From assembly GCA_963966765.1 (NCBI GenBank), contig CAXAAR010000010.1:1-41234 (forward strand): 41,234 bases of DNA. Reading direction: 5' to 3'. Each line of letters opens with the position of its first letter. The stretch's first letter is position 1. The notes under the pieces were generated by a model. That model was given only the letters and a program-made list of their open reading frames with translations, did no database searches and had not been told where the DNA came from. The position numbers and the translations under genes were made by a program. Positions 31,942-39,700 of the stretch are shown one piece after another. This stretch comes from Aequoribacter sp003520285. GTDB taxonomy: Bacteria; Pseudomonadota; Gammaproteobacteria; Pseudomonadales; Halieaceae.

Positions 31942-33873
31942 ATGCCTACAATTACTCTGCCTGATGGCAACCAGAAACAATTCGAACATCCCGTTAGCGT
32001 ATTCCAAGTTGCTGAGTCTATTGGTCCCGGTTTGGCCAAAGCAGCTCTCGGAGGTGTAGTGGATGGCCACGAAGTCGATACCTCTTACTTGATTGAGGGC
32101 GACGCCTCTCTGGCCATTATCACCGATCGAGATGAAGCGGGTATCGCGATTATTCGTCATTCAACGGCCCACTTGCTGGCTATGGCGGTGCAAGAGCTGT
32201 ATCCCGGTACTCAGGTTACTATTGGACCTACCATCGAGGATGGTTTCTATTACGATTTTGCCACGGGGCATCGTTTCAGTCGCGAAGACCTTGACGCCAT
32301 CGAACAGCGCATGGCCGATATTGTTGAGCGAGATCTCACCGTTGAGCGACTCGAAGTGAGCCGCGAGCATGCGATTACAGAGTTTCGGAACTTGGGCGAG
32401 CACTACAAGGTGCAGATTATCGAAGCGCTGCCTGAGGGTGAAGTGATCTCGGTGTACAAGCAGGGGCCTTGGATGGATTTGTGCCGCGGTCCGCATGTGC
32501 CGTCTACCGGCAAGCTGTCGGCATTCAAACTGACCAAAGTCTCGGGTGCCTACTGGCGCGGTGATTCCAACAACGAGATGTTGCAACGGATCTACGGCAC
32601 GGCCTGGGCCAACAAAAAACAATTAAATCAGTACCTCACTCGAATCGAAGAGGCCGAGAAGCGCGATCATCGCCGAATCGGTAAAAAGTTAGATTTGTTT
32701 CACACCCAAGAAGAAGCGCCGGGAATGGTGTTCTGGCATCCCAAAGGGTGGGCTTTGTATCAGGTGATCGAGCAGTACATGCGCCGGCGTCAGCAGCTCG
32801 AGGGTTATCAAGAGATCAAGACGCCGCAAGTGGTCGATATTAGTTTGTGGCAAAAATCGGGTCACGCCGAAAAATTTGGCGATGATATGTTTTTGCTGCA
32901 CACAGAAGACCGAGAGTTTGCGGTGAAGCCCATGAACTGTCCCTGCCACGTACAGGTGTTTAACCAGGGCCTTAAATCTTACCGAGATTTGCCATTGCGA
33001 TTGGCCGAGTTTGGAAGCTGCCATCGCAATGAACCGTCGGGCTCTTTGCACGGCATTATGCGCGTGCGAGGCTTTACCCAAGATGATGCTCATATTTTTT
33101 GCACCGAAAGCCAAATCCAGCCGGAGGTGTCACGGTTCATTGATTTCCTTCACGGCGTCTACCGTGACTTTGGCTTCGACGATGTCATTTACCGTTTGTC
33201 GACCCGACCTGAGCAGCGTGTTGGCACAGACGAAGACTGGGATCGAGCTGAACAGGCGCTTGCTGAAGCACTTGATGCGCAGCAATTGCCTTGGGAGCTT
33301 CTGCCTGGGGAGGGCGCTTTCTACGGTCCTAAGATTGAGTTTTCGTTAAAAGACAGTATTGGTCGAATATGGCAACTCGGCACGATTCAGGTCGATTTTT
33401 CGATGCCCGGCCGACTCGATGCGCAGTACGTTGCTGAAGATGGCTCACGCAAAGTACCAGTCATGTTGCACCGTGCGATTCTGGGGAGTTTTGAGCGTTT
33501 TATCGGTATTTTGATCGAGCATTTCGAGGGCAAGTTCCCGACTTGGCTGGCGCCAGAACAAGTCGTGGTCATGAATATTACCGATAAACAGGCTGAATTC
33601 GCTCAAAATGTGGCGGATTACCTGAATAACTCTGGTTTTAGGGCGATTGCGGACTTGAGAAACGAGAAGATCGGCTTTAAAATCCGCGAGCGCACTATCG
33701 CTAAGATTCCGTACCTCTTAGTGGTCGGTGATAAAGAGACAGAATCACAGTCTGTGGCCGTGCGAACCCGCGACGGTAACGACCTAGGAACAATGACTCT
33801 AGAGGCGTTCGAAGCGCATCTTCGTAACGACGTAGAGGCCCGGGGCCTATTTTTAGTGGAGAATCAGGATTAA
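31942..33873 (+). CDS. threonyl-tRNA synthetase thrS: Threonine-tRNA ligase
   Basis: A 643-residue class II synthetase. An N-terminal TGS domain (about 1-62, ITLPDGNQKQFEHPVS) is followed by the editing domain with HSTAHLLAMAV and the late CRGPH motif. The catalytic core has zinc and substrate residues in KPMNCPCHVQVFNQGL, RMAEFGSCHRNE-type motif 2 (LAEFGSCHRNEPSGSLHG) and VPVMLHRAILGSFERFIG motif 3. The anticodon-binding domain closes the chain (LRNEKIGFKIRE). GAGAGAG precedes the ATG. The 145-bp leader has a possible AGTGG/CCACT hairpin, but E. coli-like translational control cannot be demonstrated by eye. The 3' end overlaps the infC start by 5 bases. Confidence 0.97.
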   Translation: MPTITLPDGNQKQFEHPVSVFQVAESIGPGLAKAALGGVVDGHEVDTSYLIEGDASLAIITDRDEAGIAIIRHSTAHLLAMAVQELYPGTQVTIGPTIEDGFYYDFATGHRFSREDLDAIEQRMADIVERDLTVERLEVSREHAITEFRNLGEHYKVQIIEALPEGEVISVYKQGPWMDLCRGPHVPSTGKLSAFKLTKVSGAYWRGDSNNEMLQRIYGTAWANKKQLNQYLTRIEEAEKRDHRRIGKKLDLFHTQEEAPGMVFWHPKGWALYQVIEQYMRRRQQLEGYQEIKTPQVVDISLWQKSGHAEKFGDDMFLLHTEDREFAVKPMNCPCHVQVFNQGLKSYRDLPLRLAEFGSCHRNEPSGSLHGIMRVRGFTQDDAHIFCTESQIQPEVSRFIDFLHGVYRDFGFDDVIYRLSTRPEQRVGTDEDWDRAEQALAEALDAQQLPWELLPGEGAFYGPKIEFSLKDSIGRIWQLGTIQVDFSMPGRLDAQYVAEDGSRKVPVMLHRAILGSFERFIGILIEHFEGKFPTWLAPEQVVVMNITDKQAEFAQNVADYLNNSGFRAIADLRNEKIGFKIRERTIAKIPYLLVVGDKETESQSVAVRTRDGNDLGTMTLEAFEAHLRNDVEARGLFLVENQD

Positions 33874-34405
33874 TAGCGAAACCGAAAAGCGTAAGTCAAA
33901 AAAAGCGCTCATAAATGATCAGATAACCGCCGATCCAGTGCGACTTATCGGCGTAGACAGCGAACAGGTTGGTATCGTGTCTTTGGCTGAAGCTAAAGCC
34001 GCCGCAGAGGCTGCATCACAAGATTTGGTGCAGATAGCGGATTCCGACCCTGTGGTTTGTAAGATCATGGACTACGGTAAGCACATCTTTGAGGCGAAGA
34101 AACAAAAAGCCGCGCAGCGCAAGAAGCAGAAGCGGACTCAAGTCAAAGAAATGAAGTTTCGTCCCGGTACTGACGAGGGCGACTATCAGATTAAGCTCCG
34201 CAATCTTGTGCGGTTCATAGAAAACGGTGACAAAGCCAAGGTGACCTTGAGATTCCGAGGTCGAGAAATGGCGCACCAAGAAATTGGCATAGAACTGCTT
34301 CGTCGTATTGAAGCCGATCTTGCCGAATGGGGAACGGTGGAACAGTTTCCCAAAATGGAAGGACGTCAGCTCACCATGGTGTTGGCGCCCCGAAAACGGG
34401 GTTAG
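33869..34405 (+). CDS. infC: Translation initiation factor IF-3, ATT start
   Basis: A 178-residue IF-3 that binds the 30S subunit and checks start-codon fidelity. The N-domain contains VRLIGVDSEQVGIVSLAEA, and a lysine-rich linker and the C-domain carry KFRPGTDEGDYQIKLRN and RGREMAHQEIG. The family N-terminus (INDQITADPVRLIG) lies upstream of the first GTG in frame at 33938. The only suitable start is ATT at 33869, with GGAG seven bases before it and giving nearly the E. coli length (180). ATT is the known start of E. coli infC, where the rare codon lets IF-3 repress its own synthesis. It overlaps the thrS stop (ATTAA). Confidence 0.93.
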   Translation: MNSETEKRKSKKALINDQITADPVRLIGVDSEQVGIVSLAEAKAAAEAASQDLVQIADSDPVVCKIMDYGKHIFEAKKQKAAQRKKQKRTQVKEMKFRPGTDEGDYQIKLRNLVRFIENGDKAKVTLRFRGREMAHQEIGIELLRRIEADLAEWGTVEQFPKMEGRQLTMVLAPRKRG

Positions 34406-34460
34406 TGGCCCGTGAATGCCCTAACTCTTGTCTTTGTATGAGCAATTTGGAGTACACAAA

Positions 34461-34655
34461 ATGCCTAAGGTAAAAATTCACAGTGGTGCCGCGAAGCGGT
34501 TTAAGAAAACAGCCGGCGGCTATAAGCGCAAGAGTGCTTATAAAAGTCACATCCTGACCAAAATGACCACTAAGCGTAAGCGTCAACTCCGTGGTACATC
34601 CATGATCCACAAGTCTGATAAAGCACTTGTTGATAAAATGTTGCGCGCTCACTAA
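34461..34655 (+). CDS. rpmI: 50S ribosomal protein L35
   Basis: A 64-residue basic protein, MPKVKIHSGAAKRFKKTAGG and then a lysine/arginine-rich body ending VDKMLRAH, the exact L35 pattern. The ATG at 34461 follows TTGGAG. The frame runs 11 codons further upstream but those residues are not part of L35. It stands between infC (55 bp) and rplT (21 bp). In E. coli L20 represses translation from this leader. A comparable site is plausible but not verified. Confidence 0.97.
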   Translation: MPKVKIHSGAAKRFKKTAGGYKRKSAYKSHILTKMTTKRKRQLRGTSMIHKSDKALVDKMLRAH

Positions 34656-34676
34656 GTCATTCAAGAGGATTAAACT

Positions 34677-35033
34677 ATGCCACGTGTAAAAAGAGGTGTG
34701 ACCGCACATCGCCGTCACAAGAAGATTTTAAAGCAAGCCAAAGGATACTATGGCGCTCGTAGCCGTATCTTTCGGGTCGCCAAGCAAGCGGTTATCAAAG
34801 CGGGTCAGTATGCGTATCGCGATCGCCGCCAGCGTAAGCGTCAGTTTCGTGCGCTCTGGATCACTCGGATCAACGCGCAGGCGCGTGCTAACGGTATTAC
34901 TTACAGCCAATTTATCAATGGTCTTAAGAAAGCGAACATCACTCTAGACCGTCGTGTTTTGGCTGATTTAGCAGTCCGTGACAAAGCCGGCTTTTCAGCG
35001 GTAGTTGAACAAGCGAAAACAGCACTCGCGTAA
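34677..35033 (+). CDS. rplT: 50S ribosomal protein L20
   Basis: A 118-residue rRNA-binding protein of early 50S assembly. The N-terminal basic tail MPRVKRGVTAHRRHKKILKQ, KGYYGARSRIFRVAKQAV, and the globular C-domain (FINGLKKANITLDRRVLADL) all match L20. AAGAGGA precedes the ATG. In gammaproteobacteria L20 also represses rpmI-rplT. A strong terminator 37 bp after the stop closes this operon, ahead of pheS. Confidence 0.98.
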   Translation: MPRVKRGVTAHRRHKKILKQAKGYYGARSRIFRVAKQAVIKAGQYAYRDRRQRKRQFRALWITRINAQARANGITYSQFINGLKKANITLDRRVLADLAVRDKAGFSAVVEQAKTALA

Positions 35034-35069
35034 ACCTTTTGCGGGTCTGCGCTGCTTGGGCAGTAAAGG

Positions 35070-35102
35070 AAGGGGAAAGGGTGATACTCTTTCCCCTTTT
35101 TG
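35070..35102 (+). terminator. Intrinsic terminator after rplT (or pheS attenuator)
   Basis: AAGGGGAAAG at 35070-35079 pairs perfectly with CTTTCCCCTT at 35089-35098, with a 9-nt loop and a T-run after it. It separates the ribosomal-protein operon from pheST. In enterics a similar structure acts in pheST attenuation, but no Phe-rich leader peptide is visible here. Confidence 0.9.
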
Positions 35103-35155
35103 TTGTAATGCGCAGAGATTAGGCTTGAGTCTGCGATAGGAAGGAATGGGTCGGT

Positions 35156-36172
35156 ATGGAAGAACTGAAGCAAATAAGCGCCGATGCTGAGGCCGCCATT
35201 AATGCGGTGTCAGGTCTTGCAGATTTAGAGCAGATGAGAGTCGATTACCTTGGTAAGAAAGGTGCTTTGACTGCTGTTTTGAAGGGGTTAAGTCAACTGC
35301 CACCCGATCAACGGCCAGCTGCTGGTGCTCTGGTGAACGAGGTGAAGGCGCATCTTCAAACACTCATTAATGAGCGCAAGGTGACGCTTGAAACCATCGC
35401 TCTAGAGCAGAAGCTCTCAGCTGAAGCGGTCGATGTCACCGCACCCGGTCGAGGGCAGGGCACAGGTGGCTTGCATCCGGTATCGGTGACAATCGATAGG
35501 ATAGAGGCCCTGTTTTCGGCGATGGGTTTCGCAAGTGTCGAGGGTCCGGAGATTGAGGATGACTATCATAATTTCACGGCCTTAAATATTCCCGAGTCTC
35601 ATCCTGCTCGCGCCATGCATGATACTTTCTACGTCGATGCCACCCACGTGTTAAGAACACATACATCGCCGGTCCAAGTGCGTGTGATGGAGTCGCAGGA
35701 ACCGCCATTGCGTATTATTTGTCCTGGACGAGTGTATCGATGCGACTCCGATTTAACCCACACGCCCATGTTTCATCAGGTTGAAGGCTTACTCATTGAT
35801 GAGCAATCGAGCTTTGCTGATCTTAAAGGTTTGATTGAGGTGTTTTTACAACGATTTTTCGAGAAAGATCTCGAAGTGCGCTTTCGCCCCTCTTATTTTC
35901 CCTTTACGGAACCCTCTGCAGAAGTTGATATTCAGTGCGTTCATTGCTCGGGTTCCGGTTGCCGAGTGTGCAGTCAAACTGGGTGGCTTGAGGTCATGGG
36001 ATGCGGCATGGTGCACCCCGCTGTATTCGAAGGCACCCAAATTGATGCGCAACGCTTCTCAGGATTTGCATTCGGTATGGGTGTAGAACGACTGGCAATG
36101 TTGCGCTACGGCGTTACCGATTTACGGTTGTTTTTTGATAATGATCTGCGGTTTCTGGCCCAGTTTCGCTAA
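35156..36172 (+). CDS. pheS: Phenylalanine-tRNA ligase alpha subunit
   Basis: A 338-residue class II synthetase subunit. A coiled-coil arm (1-90) precedes the catalytic domain: GGLHPVSVTIDRIEALF, GPEIEDDYHNF, HPARAMHDTFY, RTHTSPVQVR, and FAFGMGVERLAMLRYG. The insert CVHCSGSGCRVCSQTGW contains four cysteines in CxxC-x4-CxxC spacing just before the WLEVMGCGMVHP motif. E. coli PheS lacks it but several other bacteria have it, and it may bind zinc. GGAAGGA lies upstream of the ATG. It is coupled to pheT (12-bp gap, with the pheT ribosome binding site AAGGAG straddling the stop). Confidence 0.97.
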   Translation: MEELKQISADAEAAINAVSGLADLEQMRVDYLGKKGALTAVLKGLSQLPPDQRPAAGALVNEVKAHLQTLINERKVTLETIALEQKLSAEAVDVTAPGRGQGTGGLHPVSVTIDRIEALFSAMGFASVEGPEIEDDYHNFTALNIPESHPARAMHDTFYVDATHVLRTHTSPVQVRVMESQEPPLRIICPGRVYRCDSDLTHTPMFHQVEGLLIDEQSSFADLKGLIEVFLQRFFEKDLEVRFRPSYFPFTEPSAEVDIQCVHCSGSGCRVCSQTGWLEVMGCGMVHPAVFEGTQIDAQRFSGFAFGMGVERLAMLRYGVTDLRLFFDNDLRFLAQFR

Positions 36173-36184
36173 GGAGAGAGCTCA

Positions 36185-38554
36185 GTGAAAATCAGTGAAC
36201 AGTGGCTGCGAGAGTTAGTACCTCATACGCTTAATGTGAATGACTTGAGCCACCAGCTGACGATGGCAGGGCTCGAGGTTGATGCGATCGAACCTGTGGC
36301 GGGCGCTTTTGAAAATGTGGTTGTTGGCGAGATCATCGATGCTCAGCCTCACCCAGACGCCGATAAGCTGAGGGTGTGTAAGGTGACGGTTGGATCAGGT
36401 GAGTCACTGCAGATTGTCTGTGGGGCACCTAACGCCAGAGTGGGTCTGAAAGCACCAGTTGCTTTAGTTGGCGCGGTTCTGCCGGGTGATTTTTCGATTA
36501 AGGCGAGTAAGTTGCGCGGCGTTGAGAGCGAGGGAATGCTCTGTGCAGAGGCAGAGTTGGGATTGTCGGAATCATCTGATGGTCTGATGGAGCTGGCGAC
36601 CGATGCGCCCATAGGCGAATCCTTGCGACGCTATCTGAGCTTAGAAGATCACTCGATTGAAATCGGGCTAACGCCCAATCGAGCCGATTGCTTGAGCGCA
36701 CTCGGTATTGCGCGTGAAATATCGGTGCTCACTGGCGTCACTCAAAGCGATATGCCTGCCTTGAGTGTTACAGAGAATAGTGATGCCGCGATCCGTGTGC
36801 TAGTCACCGCAGGGTCGCAGTGCGCAGTTTATGCCGCGCGAGTGGTTGAAGGTTTGGACAACACTGGACCAACCCCCGTTTGGATGACAGAGAGGCTCAG
36901 GCGGTCTGGCATCCGTTGCAAAGATCCGCTTGTCGACGTGACCAATTATGTGATGCTTGAGCTAGGACAGCCCATGCACGCGTTCGATGCTGATAAGGTG
37001 GTGGGAGCAATCACAGTGCGCACTGCAGGCGCGTCAGAATCAATGACTTTGTTAGACGGCAAGCTGATAAACCTTCCAGAGGGAGCCTTGCTGATCACCG
37101 ACGAAGAGGGCCCTATCGCATTTGCCGGTGTGATGGGAGGCCAGAGAACGGCTATTTCGGCAACGACCACGGCAGTCGTACTCGAGTCTGCGTTTTTTGC
37201 ACCACATGCCCTGGCAGGGCAAGCTCGCAAGTTGGGTATGCATACTGACGCATCGCATCGTTTCGAGCGAGGTGTCGATTTCGCTCTGGCTGAACGTGCG
37301 CTAGACAGGGCGACCGGTTTGCTGATCTCGCTGACAGGCGGACACGCTGGCCCCGTGAGCGTTGTACGCCACGATGATCAGCTGCCCAGTCGCGATCTAG
37401 TTAAGCTTAACGCCCGAGCATTGCAGCGCGCTCTTGGTGTTGCAATCGAGTCCAAAGAAGTCGATCACATCTTGAATGGACTTGGTCTTGACACACAAGC
37501 CACCCCTGAAGGTTGGATCTGCAGTGTGCCTAGCTGGCGATTTGATATCGCCATAGAGGCAGATCTGATCGAGGAAGTCGCCAGAATATATGGCTACAAC
37601 AAACTTCCCGTCAGTCAGATTTATGCTGCTTTGGATATGCCGATTAAGCCCGAGACCGCCACTCCAGCCTCTCGTATCCGCCGTTATCTCGCGGCGAGAG
37701 ACTTAAGAGAGGTGATCACTTACAGCTTTATTGAACCCAAGCTTGCAGAAGCATTTGGTGATATGGCATCTGCTGTTGTCTTACGCAATCCTATCTCAGA
37801 AGATCTTTCCGTAATGAGATCTAGTCTTGTTCCGGGCTTAGTGGCGGTAGCGCACACCAATTCAAGCCGGCAGCAATCACGTGTCCGAATCTTTGAGTTA
37901 GGTCTGGCTTTTGAGGGTACCGACGGTTACCTCCAAACACCAAAAGTCGCCTTGTTAATCGGGGGTCGAGCCGAGCCAGAGCGCGTGGGAAATCGATCAG
38001 CCACAGTGGATTTTTTTGATTTGAAGGGAGAAGTGGAAGCGTTGCTTCGCCACTTTGGAATTCACGAGGTCAGCTACGCGTCAGCTGAGGTCAAAGGATT
38101 TCACCCCGGCCAAACTGCGAGTATTAGTGTAGGCGGGGCGATTGTAGGGCACCTCGGTCAAGTGCACCCCAGCGTGCAGAAAGCTTTAGGTCTGAGTCAA
38201 CCGGTCTTCGCTGCAGAGATGAATCGCAGCGTTTTATCCTGCGGTTCAGTTCCCAGTTTCACTCCAGTCTCGAAGTATCCAGAAGTCCGCCGAGATGTTG
38301 CCGTCGTTGTCGATCAAAATCTGCCCGTCGCGACTCTCGTTGAGTGTGCCAAAGACGCACTGGGTGCGTTACACAAAGAGGCATTCGTATTTGATGTGTA
38401 TACTGGGCAGGGCGTATCCGAGGGCCTAAAAAGTGTCGCTATAGGTTTGACTTTGGCCGATCAATCGCGCACCCTTAGCGAATCTGATGTCAGCGAAGCG
38501 ATGGCGCAAGTGATTGAATCGTTGAAGAAAACCTGTAACGCCGAGTTGCGCTAA
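36185..38554 (+). CDS. pheT: Phenylalanine-tRNA ligase beta subunit
   Basis: A 789-residue partner forming the alpha2-beta2 synthetase. The N-terminal B1 and the EMAP/OB tRNA-binding domain occupy about residues 1-150 (HPDADKLRVCKVTVG). B3/B4 editing follows (RVVEGLDNTGPTPVW, DVTNYVMLELGQPMHAFD), then a B5 helical domain (RFERGVDFALAERALDRATG). The synthetase-like core runs to about 690, and the C-terminal FDX-ACB domain includes SKYPEVRRDVAVVVD. It starts with GTG at 36185. ihfA follows after 14 bp, the usual gammaproteobacterial order. Confidence 0.97.
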   Translation: MKISEQWLRELVPHTLNVNDLSHQLTMAGLEVDAIEPVAGAFENVVVGEIIDAQPHPDADKLRVCKVTVGSGESLQIVCGAPNARVGLKAPVALVGAVLPGDFSIKASKLRGVESEGMLCAEAELGLSESSDGLMELATDAPIGESLRRYLSLEDHSIEIGLTPNRADCLSALGIAREISVLTGVTQSDMPALSVTENSDAAIRVLVTAGSQCAVYAARVVEGLDNTGPTPVWMTERLRRSGIRCKDPLVDVTNYVMLELGQPMHAFDADKVVGAITVRTAGASESMTLLDGKLINLPEGALLITDEEGPIAFAGVMGGQRTAISATTTAVVLESAFFAPHALAGQARKLGMHTDASHRFERGVDFALAERALDRATGLLISLTGGHAGPVSVVRHDDQLPSRDLVKLNARALQRALGVAIESKEVDHILNGLGLDTQATPEGWICSVPSWRFDIAIEADLIEEVARIYGYNKLPVSQIYAALDMPIKPETATPASRIRRYLAARDLREVITYSFIEPKLAEAFGDMASAVVLRNPISEDLSVMRSSLVPGLVAVAHTNSSRQQSRVRIFELGLAFEGTDGYLQTPKVALLIGGRAEPERVGNRSATVDFFDLKGEVEALLRHFGIHEVSYASAEVKGFHPGQTASISVGGAIVGHLGQVHPSVQKALGLSQPVFAAEMNRSVLSCGSVPSFTPVSKYPEVRRDVAVVVDQNLPVATLVECAKDALGALHKEAFVFDVYTGQGVSEGLKSVAIGLTLADQSRTLSESDVSEAMAQVIESLKKTCNAELR

Positions 38555-38568
38555 AACGGTAGGAAAAG

Positions 38569-38868
38569 ATGACTGCGTTAACAAAATCTGATATGGCCGA
38601 TATGTTGTTCGAGGAGTTAGGCCTGAACAAACGTGAAGCCAAGGAAATCGTCGAGATGTTTTTTGAAGAGATTCGTGCGAGTCTCGAAAGCAATGAGCAA
38701 GTCAAGCTCTCGGGCTTCGGGAACTTCGAGCTCAGAGACAAAGGGGAACGCCCAGGTAGAAACCCCAAAACGGGTGAAGAGATCCCAATTTCGCCGCGCC
38801 GAGTGGTGACGTTTCGGCCAGGGCAAAAATTGAAGGCGCGCGTGGAGAAGTATGCTGGAACCAAGTAA
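38569..38868 (+). CDS. ihfA: Integration host factor, alpha subunit
   Basis: A 99-residue HU/IHF-family protein. TALTKSDMADMLFEELGLNK opens it, and FGNFELRDKGERPGRNPKTG with IPISPRRVVTFRPGQ contains the intercalating arm proline. It is the IhfA subunit by sequence and by its location after pheT. It overlaps the MerR gene by 17 bp. It pairs with IhfB in this same window. IHF is also the accessory factor commonly required by tyrosine integrases such as the one downstream. Confidence 0.98.
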   Translation: MTALTKSDMADMLFEELGLNKREAKEIVEMFFEEIRASLESNEQVKLSGFGNFELRDKGERPGRNPKTGEEIPISPRRVVTFRPGQKLKARVEKYAGTK

Positions 38869-39214
38869 CAATGGTGAGTTGCCACCGATCCCGAGTAAGC
38901 GCTATTTCACCATCGGCGAGGTAAGTGAACTGTGCTTGGTGAAGCCGCACGTATTGCGTTACTGGGAACAAGAGTTCCCGACTCTTGCACCTGTAAAACG
39001 ACGCGGAAATCGGCGCTATTATCAGCACGCAGACGTCGTCTTGATTCGTCAAATTCGATCACTCCTTTATGAGCAGGGTTACACCATAGGGGGCGCGCGG
39101 CAGCGCATTACTGAATCTAACGATTGCCAGTTAGGAGTGATGACTGCAGACGAACTCCACGATGTGATCATTGAGCTTGAAGATATTCTCGATATTCTAG
39201 ATCGGCCTGATTAG
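38852..39214 (+). CDS. MerR-family regulator next to ihfA
   Basis: A 120-residue MerR protein: N-terminal winged helix (about 17-85; KRYFTIGEVSELCLVKPHVL, RYWEQEFPTLAPVKRRGNRR, YYQHADVVLIRQI) and a short coiled-coil C-terminus (TADELHDVIIELEDILDIL). No metal-binding cysteine cluster is present in the C-terminus, so a metal or redox ligand is not evident. The same small MerR gene lies between ihfA and tRNA-Pro in pseudomonads. Its target is not known to me. The start overlaps ihfA. Position and spacing suggest co-transcription with pheT-ihfA. Confidence 0.9.
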   Translation: MLEPSNNGELPPIPSKRYFTIGEVSELCLVKPHVLRYWEQEFPTLAPVKRRGNRRYYQHADVVLIRQIRSLLYEQGYTIGGARQRITESNDCQLGVMTADELHDVIIELEDILDILDRPD

Positions 39215-39215
39215 G

Positions 39216-39244
39216 CTGGCATTAATCCTTATATTGCGTATAAT
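39216..39244 (+). promoter_or_regulatory. Promoter of the tRNA-Pro transcript
   Basis: CTGGCA (39216-39221, four of six -35 bases), a 17-bp spacer and a perfect TATAAT (39239-39244) are followed by the GC-rich discriminator CGCGACC. The expected start near 39251 lies 34 bp before the first tRNA-like repeat but 265 bp before the intact tRNA. A small hairpin CAGGG-tttccag-CCCTG (39255-39271) follows. No other promoter-like sequence lies closer to the tRNA. Confidence 0.68.
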
Positions 39245-39284
39245 CGCGACCTCACAGGGTTTCCAGCCCTGGGCAGTGTTAAAT

Positions 39285-39513
39285 CTGGGGCGCAGTGCGG
39301 CCCTGATTGCCAAAACTCGGGGCGTAGTGCAGCCCTGATTGTTGTAGAAAGTCGCACCACACTGTGGTGTGCAGGCGCAAAACTAAGGGCGTAGTGCAGC
39401 CCTGATTGCCAAAACTTAGGGCGTAGTGCAGCCCTGATTGTTTTAGAAAGTCGCACCACACTGTGGTGTGCAGGCGCAAAACTTAGGGCGTAGAGCAGCC
39501 CTAATTGCCAAAA
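39285..39513 (+). repeat. Tandem array of decayed tRNA-Pro copies
   Basis: Five units in the order A-B-A-B-A precede the intact tRNA: A 39285-39315, B 39316-39382, A 39383-39414, B 39415-39481, A 39482-39513. Each unit opens with a version of the tRNA-Pro 5' end (GGGGCGTAGTGCAGCC or AGGGCGTAGTGCAGCC against GGGGCGTAGCGCAGCC in the tRNA). A units (31-32 bp) end ATTGCCAAAA. B units (67 bp) continue through an anticodon-arm remnant, CACCACACTGTGGTG, where the tRNA has CACCACACTGGGGGTGTGG, and end CAGGCGCAAAA. An A+B pair repeats every 98-99 bp, and the two B units differ at only a few bases. The array lies between the promoter and the tRNA and so should be transcribed. No open frame of interest occurs in it; the minus-strand frame across it merely translates the repeats. 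Confidence 0.9.
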
Positions 39514-39515
39514 CT

Positions 39516-39592
39516 CGGGGCGTAGCGCAGCCTGGTAGCGCACCACACTGGGGGTGTGGTGGTCGCAGGTTCAAATCCTGCCGTCCCGACCA
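39516..39592 (+). tRNA. tRNA-Pro (GGG)
   Basis: A 77-nt tRNA with encoded CCA. The acceptor CGGGGCG pairs with CGTCCCG (one G-U). The D arm is GCAGCCTGGTAGCGC. The anticodon arm is CCACA-CTGGGGG-TGTGG with anticodon GGG, and the T arm is GCAGG-TTCAAAT-CCTGC. It is the only intact copy downstream of five decayed partial copies. The integrase gene 3' of it suggests that this tRNA is, or was, an integration site. Confidence 0.97.
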
Positions 39593-39625
39593 AATTCAAA
39601 TTCCAGATCATTCTAGGACTTTCTG

Positions 39626-39651
39626 AAACCCGCTTTTATTGCGGGTTTTTT
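39626..39651 (+). terminator. Intrinsic terminator after tRNA-Pro
   Basis: A perfect 8-bp stem AAACCCGC-ttttatt-GCGGGTTT is followed by TTT. It begins 34 bp after the tRNA CCA end. Confidence 0.92.
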
Positions 39652-39700
39652 GCTCTCTAGGTTTCTAATTCTTTCAGGGAAGACCCGTGACATCCAGAAG

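Noticed and set aside
33938..34405. infC starting at the GTG at 33938
   Set aside because: Residues conserved in IF-3 are encoded upstream, and the GTG has no ribosome binding site as good as the GGAG before the ATT.
35103..35155. pheM-like leader peptide for pheST attenuation
   Set aside because: No short frame rich in phenylalanine is present between the rplT terminator and pheS.
39285..39513. CRISPR array
   Set aside because: Units alternate in length (31-32 and 67 bp), are directly contiguous with no unique spacers, and match the adjacent tRNA. No cas genes are present.
39229..39546. Minus-strand open frame of 105 codons with an internal amino-acid repeat
   Set aside because: It is the translation of the tRNA-derived repeat array, has no ribosome binding site or family resemblance, and runs antisense to the tRNA.
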